Source: Bacteroides mediterraneensis
GTDB taxonomy: Bacteria; Bacteroidota; Bacteroidia; Bacteroidales; Bacteroidaceae
NCBI RefSeq assembly: GCF_900128455.1
Contig: NZ_LT635783.1
Location: 2,381,935-2,445,934 of the forward strand
Direction: 5' to 3'
Length of the DNA: 64,000 nucleotides
A program made the position numbers and the translations under genes. A model generated the notes under the pieces. The model saw nothing but the letters and a program-made list of their open reading frames with translations, made no database searches and had not been told where the DNA came from. Positions 55,658 through 64,000 of the stretch are shown here, piece by piece; positions within the stretch are counted from its first letter, which is position 1, and each line of letters opens with the position of its first letter.

Positions 55658-56091
55658 CAATAGCCCCTGCAAGGTCATATCGGTTCGATCCTGACGTTCC
55701 GCTGGTTGGATGAAAAACAGATACATTATACTCAGCAGTAGCTTTCTTTGCATAGTCTTCTACGTCTTTCAAGTCTTCTTTAGTTGCATAGTCGTTTAGA
55801 TCAACAGAGTCTGCATCAGGAGCCTTAGTCGTATTATGCCATGCTCCATTGCTTTGCACGTCATACACCGTTCCAGGGTAAGGTTCTCCCACAAATGCAG
55901 TATCTCCAACTTTAGGGGATGGATATGCCTGTTTAAGTGCTGTTTCAGTTGTAAAGTATCCCTTAAACTTTGTAGTCGAAGATTTTACTTTTTCCAAATC
56001 CACATTTATGTTTTGGAAATTTGAATTGATTGTACTTGCTGCGTCACCCCAATTCGATTCTTTTTTTATTTCAGAAAGGTTTGCCATATAG

Positions 56092-59000
56092 TTACTGTCT
56101 TAATGTTTTTATAAAATAATGAACTTCAGATTGGGTCAATGGACCTGGGTTCAATATGCTTCTGAGAATACATACCATGCCAAGCACATCACCTTTACTC
56201 AACACAATCTCTGTCATCTCATTTCCATTCTGGTCGAATAGTTTTGCTCCATCAGAAAGATGTATCGCAAATTCAGAGTTGTTCTGTACTGAAACGCCTA
56301 TGAAAGATGAATAAGCAGGAACAAGTATGTCTATATAAAATCCATTTGCGCCCATTTCAATTCCAGGTATTTTTTCAGAAATTTGCTGAAAGTTTGGAAG
56401 AAGAACTTCAAATCTGCCCGTAGTGAAAGTGTTAAATATAAGTTCATAAATCTGAGCACGACCTATATTATTAATAATGAAATTACGAATAAAATCTTCG
56501 TTGTTAGGTATTAGGTTAAATCCCGACATCGAACCCAACACAGTCATGCTATATCCAAGCAATGCTCCATTTGCATTTACGCGAAGTCCTCCAAGTTGTG
56601 ACCCTTCTCCGGCTTCGAGGACTCCATTTACCTTTAACCTGTCACCCGTGAAGTCAATGAACGGTTTCTGCCCATCTTTCTTTCCTATCCATCCGGTTCC
56701 ATCCGCATTGAGACGTGTCACTCCGTCACCCAAATCTACTATGCCCATGAAATATCCTCCCAGGGCATAGATGTATCCACGAATAAACACATCGCCTCCA
56801 TGCGTTGCCACGAACTTCGCCATAGACTTCCATTCTTCATCTGTAGGCGTTTCTCCTCCAAGTATTTTCTGTACTGTCGCGATGGCTTCTTCATACGTTC
56901 CACCAGACCACACAGACACATCTGTGTCATCATTGTAGATTCCACTGATACCTGCATTTACTTTCTCCATGACACCATTAACCCATTTCCCTACCTGTAT
57001 CATTGAAGTTAACACAAGGCCTCCGTTCACTTCTGTACTTCCTTTCATTGCATCCTGCAAGTACCAAAGATGCTTAAATTCATCTTTAACTGAATCAGGA
57101 TCTAAGACAGAAGGACACCAGTCTGTTGGTATCGTACCACGTTCCAGCTTAATGTCACATATTGTAGCACTTCCTGAGATTGTAACTGATGTGACATTGT
57201 TGTTGGTAAACACATGAGAATACTTTTTGTAATCGTTAGTCAGATTTTGAGTAATCGTACTTCCTCCGACAACAATCTGTAATAAAGTTCCTTTTGCTTT
57301 GTAGCTTATTACATAATTTTCATCTTGAATGAGCATTAATCCTTGTGAAAGTCTGCCTAACGTAGCAGATACACCGGATACTGCATTTGAATCTTCATTC
57401 AGAGTTGCTGTACCACTCCACTTGTAGAGTGTCGTGTTATACATCTTTGTATTCTCTTGTAGGGGAGTTGCTGAATCAAGTTCTAATGTTTCATAATTCC
57501 CTAAAAATCCTGTATTCAGCAAAAGGTTTTCACCACCTATCTTTACTGCACTATATATCTCATCAGGTAAATCAGTAAAGTTACCTGCTCCTGTTGAACC
57601 TGATTCGATGCTGACTTTACCCTTTACTTCCACACCATTTTCTTGGTCGTACTTTACATAAGTGCTTTCATCTTTCGCTCCAACGTATGAGTCTCCGTAT
57701 GTGACTTCCTTGAAACGGCCTGTGACCACATCAAAATATTCATCTTTGATTACCTTACCGACAAGGCTGTATGAATTGATTTCCTGATACATCTTGCGTG
57801 AAGGTGAGTCAGACCCGTAGGCGGAATAAATCTGTGCGTTCTGTCTCGTTACGTCCGTGCGGTTTCCTAACTGAGAAACCTGATCGCCGGCCTGCGGAAT
57901 GTCGCTTCCTATATCTGCATCGGTTTTTGAAAACACCACATAATCATCTCCTATTTCCGTAACAAGTCGCCACCAGTAACGATTTCCTACCTGTCCGTTT
58001 TCCTGCTTCTCAAGATTGAATGTTTGGCAACGTCCTTGGTCGTCTTTTTCAAATTCATTATAAATTGTACGTCCATCACTGTTTTTCTTATTAAAATAGC
58101 ATTTGTATCCTGTATCTGTTTCTTGCACGCTGGAGATAATCATGGAAGCCGGAGATATAATCAGTGCTCCACCAATGTGTTTGAGCTCCTGCACCGTAAT
58201 TTCAGTGAAAAGGGCTTTCTTACGGATGTTCAAATAATCAAACTCAGCATGAGAGTTTCCGTCATCGTCTATCTGTATAGCTCCCCCAGTTCCAAGCAAA
58301 CCGGATACAAATTTTCCCAGTTCAATCCCTTTCATGAATCTTTGAAGATACGGGTTTTCGTCCGTTTTGTCCTTCCGATGAAATCTTAAAAGAGAAGCCA
58401 AAGCAGAATATACATTATTGTCAGAAGGTGTATTCCTATCTATACTTTTCAGTATATCAATCATCGTCTGTTCCGCCTGTCTGGACACTTCATACCGAAG
58501 CGAGTTCAACGAGTTATCTACCGATGACTTCCACCCCGTCCCTACCTCATCCGAGCAGGTAATCGTGGCTTGACACAAGTCATTCAGCTTGCGCTGCACC
58601 TTGGTAATACGAGTATCCTTGTATCCACCGGTGGTGCCAAAATACTGTTCTGACAGCAGACGCACGTTCCACCCGATGCGTAGCGGTGTATTATTCTTTT
58701 CTATGTAGTTCCGGTCCGTGGTTCCGGTGTATTTGTTAGGGTCAAAGCTGTAGGTATTCAGAAAGTCATCGACAGCCTGTTTGTACGCCTGTTCCGCTGC
58801 AGTAATGTACTCCTGCGGCATGGCGAAGTTCCACGGAATGTATTGGTCGCCTGGAGTTGGGATAATCGCTCCGCCAGGTATCTGGGTCGTATCATCCGGA
58901 TATACGTTGATGATTTCCCACTCTCCAGTGTCTTCGTGCCATGCGGCCTGAAAGGAACCGTCAGTCCCTCGTCCTGCAAGTTCGCCCGTCTGGAACTGAA

Positions 59001-59928
59001 TCATATAGTCCAAATCCGGGATCTCGTAGTCTTTCGGATTCCAGTTCATTCCGTTGTCCTTGAAGTAATATACGGTGTACTTCCGTCCTTCCTCGCTGGT
59101 TTTCTCTTCCGTGCGAACCGACGAAACCGTACCCACATACTGAGGATATATCTCAGCAAACGCAGCTTCTTCCGTTTCTTCCTTCACGCCGTACAAGTCT
59201 ACGTTCTTGTCCACATATATTTCCCTACTTGGAAGTTGCAGACGAGAATACCCGTACTTCGTCGCATCAATATTGCGTGTGCTGCCCAATGGGAACAGAC
59301 GGGTAAAGAACTTTACTTCTCCGTTATCTTCCTGTGCCAGATTGGTAAGTCCTTGAAGGTATCCCAGCTCTACTACTTCTCCTCGTTCAGCTTTGCAAAG
59401 ATTAATTACATAACCATCCGCCCACATTTCTGTGCCGAAAGTCTCTGCAATACCGTTACTACCGAAAGCCGCATCCCAGCACTTTACGTTCCGGTAGTCG
59501 ATAGTTTTGTTTTCAGCAGTAATCACGGTTCCGATGCTCCACAAGTTACCACCGGCACGGCGGTTCATGTTGTCAATCCATAACTGGAGGTGTTCGCGCG
59601 GACCACCGTCGTAACTGAATTCAGATGTGGTACCACCTTCCTGGAACAGCATCAGCGTATCTTCCGCGTCGTGTATTGGCGCATAGAACTTCACGCTGTA
59701 TTCGTAAGTCTGCGTGTTCTTCTGCTTCGGACGATAACGGGACTTCACCTTGTATCGCACGCCTTCCAGTTCGATGTAGTCATCCACATCCAGCGGCACG
59801 TATGAGGTATGTGTGAAGGATGCAGATACGCTGCATTCTCCACCTATTTCCTCTGTGACGGTAGAAGAAGTGTTCGGACTGGCTGTCAGTCGAAGATTGT
59901 TGGCTTTATCGTATATTTTCAGTTCCAT
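56092..59928 (-). CDS. Phage tail hub/endopeptidase-like structural protein
   Basis: The 1278-aa protein begins with a baseplate-hub-like domain (MELKIYDKANNLRLTASPNT; KQKNTQTYEYSVKFYAP), then a long mixed region with repeated beta elements, and a distal half with carbohydrate-module-like ENLLLNTGF and a collagen-free shaft ending in glycine-rich turns (GDGVTRLNADGTGWIG). It corresponds in place and size to the Tal/tail-lysin-like proteins that connect the tail tip to the fibre in siphophages. It lies between the distal-tail-like gene and the fibre gene, four bases from the latter. Confidence 0.8.
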   Translation of the reverse strand: MELKIYDKANNLRLTASPNTSSTVTEEIGGECSVSASFTHTSYVPLDVDDYIELEGVRYKVKSRYRPKQKNTQTYEYSVKFYAPIHDAEDTLMLFQEGGTTSEFSYDGGPREHLQLWIDNMNRRAGGNLWSIGTVITAENKTIDYRNVKCWDAAFGSNGIAETFGTEMWADGYVINLCKAERGEVVELGYLQGLTNLAQEDNGEVKFFTRLFPLGSTRNIDATKYGYSRLQLPSREIYVDKNVDLYGVKEETEEAAFAEIYPQYVGTVSSVRTEEKTSEEGRKYTVYYFKDNGMNWNPKDYEIPDLDYMIQFQTGELAGRGTDGSFQAAWHEDTGEWEIINVYPDDTTQIPGGAIIPTPGDQYIPWNFAMPQEYITAAEQAYKQAVDDFLNTYSFDPNKYTGTTDRNYIEKNNTPLRIGWNVRLLSEQYFGTTGGYKDTRITKVQRKLNDLCQATITCSDEVGTGWKSSVDNSLNSLRYEVSRQAEQTMIDILKSIDRNTPSDNNVYSALASLLRFHRKDKTDENPYLQRFMKGIELGKFVSGLLGTGGAIQIDDDGNSHAEFDYLNIRKKALFTEITVQELKHIGGALIISPASMIISSVQETDTGYKCYFNKKNSDGRTIYNEFEKDDQGRCQTFNLEKQENGQVGNRYWWRLVTEIGDDYVVFSKTDADIGSDIPQAGDQVSQLGNRTDVTRQNAQIYSAYGSDSPSRKMYQEINSYSLVGKVIKDEYFDVVTGRFKEVTYGDSYVGAKDESTYVKYDQENGVEVKGKVSIESGSTGAGNFTDLPDEIYSAVKIGGENLLLNTGFLGNYETLELDSATPLQENTKMYNTTLYKWSGTATLNEDSNAVSGVSATLGRLSQGLMLIQDENYVISYKAKGTLLQIVVGGSTITQNLTNDYKKYSHVFTNNNVTSVTISGSATICDIKLERGTIPTDWCPSVLDPDSVKDEFKHLWYLQDAMKGSTEVNGGLVLTSMIQVGKWVNGVMEKVNAGISGIYNDDTDVSVWSGGTYEEAIATVQKILGGETPTDEEWKSMAKFVATHGGDVFIRGYIYALGGYFMGIVDLGDGVTRLNADGTGWIGKKDGQKPFIDFTGDRLKVNGVLEAGEGSQLGGLRVNANGALLGYSMTVLGSMSGFNLIPNNEDFIRNFIINNIGRAQIYELIFNTFTTGRFEVLLPNFQQISEKIPGIEMGANGFYIDILVPAYSSFIGVSVQNNSEFAIHLSDGAKLFDQNGNEMTEIVLSKGDVLGMVCILRSILNPGPLTQSEVHYFIKTLRQ

Positions 59929-59950
59929 TTAATCAGTGTTTAATCAATTC

Positions 59951-60397
59951 CTAAATCGAAGGCTGTGGCTCCAGAAATTTTACTGAAAACAGCACATAGA
60001 AGCGGTCTCCTTCGTAGCTTTCGTACCATGATGGATCTGCCGGCATATCCTGATACACCATATTGTAAGTGCGGTAATTCTTCACGGAGACAGCAAGCAT
60101 ACCGGACGTAATCAGTGTCATCATACGCTGATATTTGTCCAGACGGTCGGCTGCGGAGGTTCCACGTAGCCAGAACTGCAAGGTCCGTTCGATGCTGCTC
60201 AGTTTTACGTCCGGATTCTGAGGAAGCTCTACCCCATTCCTTTCGCGGAATTCTACGGTGGTAATGTCCTTTGCCTTGGGCATTCGAAGCAAAGCATCCA
60301 TGTTCACGTGTCCGCCTTCTTCCGTCTCGCCGAGGAAAGCACCGTATTCCGTCCATGCGTCCGTTCCGTTAATTGTTAGGTATCCTGTCAGGTCCAT
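59951..60397 (-). CDS. Distal-tail-like phage protein
   Basis: The 148-aa beta-rich protein (DLTGYLTINGTDAWTEYG near the start) lies between tape measure and tail hub, the usual place of a distal tail protein. No catalytic motif is seen. It starts one base after the tape-measure stop region, so the genes are tightly packed. The name rests mainly on position. Confidence 0.65.
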   Translation of the reverse strand: MDLTGYLTINGTDAWTEYGAFLGETEEGGHVNMDALLRMPKAKDITTVEFRERNGVELPQNPDVKLSSIERTLQFWLRGTSAADRLDKYQRMMTLITSGMLAVSVKNYRTYNMVYQDMPADPSWYESYEGDRFYVLFSVKFLEPQPSI

Positions 60398-60398
60398 A

Positions 60399-63300
60399 TC
60401 ATTTCAGTGTTATACCGTTCAATTTCATATCACTCAATATCTCGTGTATCTCCACCAGGTGTGCCGTATGTCCGGCTATGGTGGCCAACGTCTGGCTGTC
60501 CTGCTTCTGCGTGTTGCGGATTTCCTGCACAAACTTGTCCGTATTGGCCAGATGCGTCTGCATGTTTCGTCCTATTCCTTCAAAGGTGGATATGCTGTCC
60601 TGGCTCATGGTGGTCAGCGCACCGCTGCTGGGAGACTGGCTGCTTCCGGAATCCGCAGATGAAGACCATCCGAAAGCATTCATTATCTGTTCTCGTTCGG
60701 CGAGCATATCGTCTACAATACTCTGATATTGATTGCGTAGCATTTCAGCTTCTTTTTCGTCAAGGCCTTTGTTTATCTCTGTTTTACCATGTGAAAAAAA
60801 ACTTGCCTTAGAAGGATCATACACGATAGTGCCATCTGCCGCTTCTTTCGCCCATGAGTCATATAAGCTCTGAATTCTTTCTTTATACTTATCCGCAACC
60901 ATTGAGGAGAATATCGCATTCTGTAGATACTTTTCGAAATTATCCGCAAAATCCTGATTTGTGGCATCGAGGTCCGACAGCATACTGGTAAAGCTGTCAC
61001 GGAATTCGTCAAAACTGACTCCGGTAAATGCTTCCTTCTCCTGTTCGGCAATTTCCTGCAACTGTTCGCTGTACTTGTCAATATTCTGAATGTAGGTCAC
61101 AAACTCAGAGTTGACAGCGGTCAGTACCGACACAAACTTTTCGTCTTGAAGCACCTTACCTATGACATCTTCATCCAGGTTGATTACATCGCCAAATTCA
61201 CGTATATTCGCTCCGGTCAGTTCTGAAAGTCTGTCCCAGTCCGAACTGCTCATACGGTCATTTACACGGTATCCAAGAGAGTGACTACCGATGCTTGACC
61301 CGCTTCCAGAAAGAGAATGCATCAGCTGCCGCTGGCGTTCAATCTGCACATCTACCAGTTTCTTCGCTTCCTCGGCTGCTTTCTGAGCTTCTGTTCCGTA
61401 GTCTATGTCGATGTATTCCTGCTTTTTTGATATAAGATCATCCCAGATTGTAATCAGTCCCTCATACTTCGACTTCATATTTTCATAGCCGGAATAATCC
61501 GCCCCGCCGAAACCAAACAGTCCGGCTATGGTGTTCCCTACTCCAGTCAGAATCTTAATTGAGCCAGTAATGGCACTGAAAGGTTTTGTCAAGTCGATAC
61601 TTTCCAGTCCACTCATTACCTGACTTACTCCATTCAGTGTATCCGTAACCGCTTCCGGAACCTTCACGCCAAAGTTTTCCAGCATGTCCACAATGTCGTT
61701 TCCGGCATTGACAACAGCCATTCCCTTTTGCCCGATGGAATTAGCCGCTTCCGTCAGACTTTTCTGTGCGCTGTATCGTTTATCCTGTGCAGCACGCAAT
61801 TTTTCTTCGGCTTCGGCCTGTGTGACCAACTTACGGGTAATCGTTCCTGTCGCTTCGTCGTATTCCTCTACAATTACGCTTCCGCCCATCTGTGTCTGGT
61901 TCAACAGATTTTGGGCTGAGCGCACTTCCTCCATTGCCGACTTGTAGTCCTCGTAGCCTTTCTTCATCGTTTCGAACGGGGAACGGTCGGCCAGTTCGGA
62001 GTCAATATCCTTGAACGCATCCATTACTTCCTTGAAGGACTCGGGGCTGATGTCATCGCCTATGCCTTCCAGGTATTCCTTCAACTTTTCGCGAAGGCTT
62101 TCCAGTGTATCGGTGGAAACCCGTTCCAGATCACCGAAGATTTTGTCCCAGTCCATCCCTTTCTTCATTTCCTCGAAGTCCAGGTTGGCCAGCTTGTCGT
62201 CGCGTTCACGCACAAGTGTGTTAGCTTCTCCTTCCGTTTCCGCAGCGGCAATCTTCCGGGCGTAATCCATTGCAATGGCCAGACGCTTTTCCTGATATGT
62301 GCCGTATTGTTTATTGTAGTCGATAAGGCTTTGTGTGGCCTTGTCGCGATATTCCTGTTCAATCTGATAGATCTTTTCGTTGTACACCTGTTCCGCCAGC
62401 ACGCGGTTGGTGTTAGCCGTGTTCTTCACTTCCTCATACTGGCTCTGAGGAATGTTGTCACCTTGCTTCCGTGCCTGGTTCATCTTCTCCACTGTATCGC
62501 GCTCTTGCTTGTCGATTTCGGAAATGCTGTCATCGTATTCCTGCTTGGCCAGTGCCATCCGCTTTGCAATACCTTCCTGCATAATCTGTATGCGGAGTTT
62601 CTCTGTAGTCTGTTGTGCTTTTACGCGGGCATCAGCCAGCTGGGAGGCATAGTCTGTCTTTTCTTTGTTTGTTCCTGTTCCTGTTTTAGTTCCTGAAAAA
62701 TCAGTACTGTAAGCTGATGTGTCTATCTGTTTGACTACACCTTCTACTATTTTATTGTTTTTTGCAATTTCATCAGAGTACTTCTTTATGTTTGACATGC
62801 GCCGCTCGTATTCTTCAATCAGTTTCCCTTCTGCTGTATTACTAATCCATGATTTTGCAGCACTATCTACAATTGCACTTCCTTGATTTACTTTACGATA
62901 ATTTTCCCACATTTTATCGCGTTCCTTCAATGCAGCTTCGTATGCGGCCTTGTTTTGATTTGTCCAATTTGTGTCCGCATTGATGCCACGCTGCAACTGG
63001 AAGTTTTTCTTAGAATAATCAGACACAATATCTTCAGCCGCCTGTGCCTGTCCCTTACGGATAATTGCTTTGGTCAGTTCATCATAAGCTGAAGCCGCAT
63101 TTCCAGCCAAAATTGCTTCATTGCTAAGCTTCCCAAAGTAATCAGGATACATTTTTTGCAATTCATCCACCGCTTTGTTCCTTTCTCTCATGGATTTAGT
63201 GGAATCTTGCGTAGCAGTATATAATATCTTGAGTTTAGCTGATTCTTCCGAAGCTGATTCCCCTCCCTTTCTTCTTGCGCTGTTAAGTTGTTCTTGTAGT

Positions 63301-63947
63301 TTTTGCGTTTCGGAAAGTTCTTTTTTTACGTTGAATAAAGACGATAACCATCCGGAAATCTGCTTATTGAATACAATTATCAATGTTATTGCAGTAACCA
63401 GTCCGGTCTGCCAGCTGAACAAGGAACTTACCAGCTGCTTCCATACCGGCACGCTCTTCTGACCAGATGCAGCCAAAAGTTCATTCTGTTTGCGTACATC
63501 CGCGATGGCATCCGCTAACATCGGGAGGTTGTTGGAGATAGCGAGGATAAACATCTGCGGCCCCATTGCCAGCGAAGGCAGCTCTCTTGCCACCTGACTG
63601 AACTGCATCTTCAGGTTGTTTGTTTTACGCGTAACGGCTTCCGTGTCGATGTCGATTGAAGGTGTTTTGGCTGCCTCCTCTTTTGCTTTCTGCAAGTCTT
63701 TCAGACCAGCTTTCAATCCGTTGATTTGTCCGGTCAAAGCCTGTACGTTGGCCGCTTCCTGCGTGTATCTTTTTCCGGCTTGCTTGTTCGCTTCAAGCTG
63801 CTTGATCTGTTCGGCACGTACCTGCTTCAATGCTTCAATCAGTTTCATAGTCTGATTTTCCACATCATCCACATTCTTACCCACGCTCTGTAGTCCGGCC
63901 TTGGTAAGGTCTTTCATGAATATTTCCAGTTCCACAGGTACTGCCAT
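60399..63947 (-). CDS. Phage tail tape-measure protein
   Basis: The 1182-aa protein is mostly alpha-helical: an N-terminal coiled coil (residues about 1-110), a hydrophobic segment near 175-200 (WQTGLVTAITLIIVF), then long Lys/Glu/Gln-rich coiled coils, and a Gly-rich hydrophobic stretch near 770-850. This is the usual tape-measure layout; the length implies a long tail, since tail length scales with tape-measure length. The first gene upstream of the tail hub group. Confidence 0.88.
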   Translation of the reverse strand: MAVPVELEIFMKDLTKAGLQSVGKNVDDVENQTMKLIEALKQVRAEQIKQLEANKQAGKRYTQEAANVQALTGQINGLKAGLKDLQKAKEEAAKTPSIDIDTEAVTRKTNNLKMQFSQVARELPSLAMGPQMFILAISNNLPMLADAIADVRKQNELLAASGQKSVPVWKQLVSSLFSWQTGLVTAITLIIVFNKQISGWLSSLFNVKKELSETQKLQEQLNSARRKGGESASEESAKLKILYTATQDSTKSMRERNKAVDELQKMYPDYFGKLSNEAILAGNAASAYDELTKAIIRKGQAQAAEDIVSDYSKKNFQLQRGINADTNWTNQNKAAYEAALKERDKMWENYRKVNQGSAIVDSAAKSWISNTAEGKLIEEYERRMSNIKKYSDEIAKNNKIVEGVVKQIDTSAYSTDFSGTKTGTGTNKEKTDYASQLADARVKAQQTTEKLRIQIMQEGIAKRMALAKQEYDDSISEIDKQERDTVEKMNQARKQGDNIPQSQYEEVKNTANTNRVLAEQVYNEKIYQIEQEYRDKATQSLIDYNKQYGTYQEKRLAIAMDYARKIAAAETEGEANTLVRERDDKLANLDFEEMKKGMDWDKIFGDLERVSTDTLESLREKLKEYLEGIGDDISPESFKEVMDAFKDIDSELADRSPFETMKKGYEDYKSAMEEVRSAQNLLNQTQMGGSVIVEEYDEATGTITRKLVTQAEAEEKLRAAQDKRYSAQKSLTEAANSIGQKGMAVVNAGNDIVDMLENFGVKVPEAVTDTLNGVSQVMSGLESIDLTKPFSAITGSIKILTGVGNTIAGLFGFGGADYSGYENMKSKYEGLITIWDDLISKKQEYIDIDYGTEAQKAAEEAKKLVDVQIERQRQLMHSLSGSGSSIGSHSLGYRVNDRMSSSDWDRLSELTGANIREFGDVINLDEDVIGKVLQDEKFVSVLTAVNSEFVTYIQNIDKYSEQLQEIAEQEKEAFTGVSFDEFRDSFTSMLSDLDATNQDFADNFEKYLQNAIFSSMVADKYKERIQSLYDSWAKEAADGTIVYDPSKASFFSHGKTEINKGLDEKEAEMLRNQYQSIVDDMLAEREQIMNAFGWSSSADSGSSQSPSSGALTTMSQDSISTFEGIGRNMQTHLANTDKFVQEIRNTQKQDSQTLATIAGHTAHLVEIHEILSDMKLNGITLK

Positions 63948-63951
63948 ATCA

Positions 63952-64000
63952 TTAATCTTTTATTGCATAATGGGTAAAGAACTCCATCGGGTTCATCCCC
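63952..64000 (-). CDS. C-terminal end of the preceding phage gene, cut by the window
   Basis: Leftward frame GMNPMEFFTHYAIKD ends at a stop (63952-63954), four bases before the tape-measure start. By position it is probably a tail assembly chaperone, but only 15 residues are visible. Confidence 0.4.
   Translation of the reverse strand, partial: GMNPMEFFTHYAIKD

Larger units (their letters stand above)
54267..56087 (-). pseudogene. Tail fibre, N-terminal part, truncated by the IS21 element
   Basis: The frame encodes 606 aa. Residues 1-190 are the constant part (NLSEIKKESNWGDAA start, KGYFTTETALKQAYP attachment-like domain, and the 140-bp repeat region). Residues 191-582 are the variable end now in place, with two similar modules (each starting NYIYGYY and containing a LNEGY-IENIVA-DLTG core) and the first SGNH block GDSFTHGD. 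The last 24 residues come from the IS. Without the IS the protein would be 749 aa. As it stands the SGNH domain is broken. Last gene of the leftward tail operon. Confidence 0.87.
46491..64000. mobile_element. Left part of a tailed prophage (continues past the window)
   Basis: After the tRNA-Pro pair come a small gene, a tyrosine recombinase, an invertible tail-fibre region with an IS21 insertion, and leftward tail genes up to the tape-measure protein and beyond. The left boundary is not fixed: it may lie at the tRNA 3' end or nearer 46676. The right end is outside the window. The fibre and recombinase DNA is much richer in A+T than the tail genes, as often seen for exchanged receptor-binding modules. 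Confidence 0.85.

Noticed and set aside
47093-60000. Diversity-generating retroelement behind the fibre variation
   Set aside because: No reverse transcriptase and no template/variable repeat pair; the variation is explained by inversion.

Overview
The window is chromosomal DNA of a Bacteroidales species, most likely Bacteroides or Phocaeicola. The basis is gene content (TamB, a Wzi-type capsule protein, a UpxY-like NusG paralogue, DUF3078, an IntDOT-like integrase, a MobV relaxase) and many promoters matching the Bacteroides pattern (TTTG at -33, TAnnTTTG at -7). Genus is inferred; no marker gene here settles it.

Layout. (1) 1-9852 is core DNA: an NhaC antiporter, a probable TamB-aguA-aguB operon (envelope lipid transport plus the agmatine to putrescine steps), and a TrkH potassium transporter. 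(2) About 9.9-17.7 kb is an integrative mobilizable element: tyrosine integrase, small unknown ORF, SF3-type helicase/primase-like protein, a candidate oriT, MobV relaxase, and cargo consisting of a Crp/Fnr regulator divergent from an SMR plus MFS efflux pair. (3) 17.7-29.0 kb is a structured intergenic region followed by a one-direction surface polysaccharide operon: flippase, five glycosyltransferases, EpsG/Wzy-like polymerase, Wzz-like chain-length protein, Wzi and a lipoprotein. A UpxY-like antiterminator gene follows as its own unit. (4) 29.8-46.5 kb is core DNA: PBP1A, pyrB-pyrI, a flavin reductase, an outer-membrane barrel, glyA, an OmpA lipoprotein, mtgA, a TRIC-type channel, DUF3078, pyrG, yidC, an S9 peptidase, and two identical tRNA-Pro(UGG) genes.

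(5) From just after the tRNAs to the window end is the left part of a tailed prophage. The tail genes run leftward: tape measure, distal-tail-like, a large tail hub protein, and a tail fibre ending in an SGNH hydrolase domain. This is the most interesting part of the window. A tyrosine recombinase gene lies beside a 140-bp sequence that recurs, inverted and with one mismatch, inside the tail-fibre gene 7.1 kb away. The DNA between the two copies holds a second, start-less C-terminal fibre cassette in the opposite orientation. Inversion would swap the C-terminus exactly in frame: a constant 190 codons followed by either of two receptor-binding ends, giving a predicted 749-aa or 819-aa protein. 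The copy now in the expressed position is broken by an IS21-family element (51517-54339, 5-bp target duplication AAACT). Precise removal of the IS restores the frame, so in the present orientation the fibre is predicted to be truncated while the silent cassette is intact. A possible structured small RNA sits between the two convergent cassettes.
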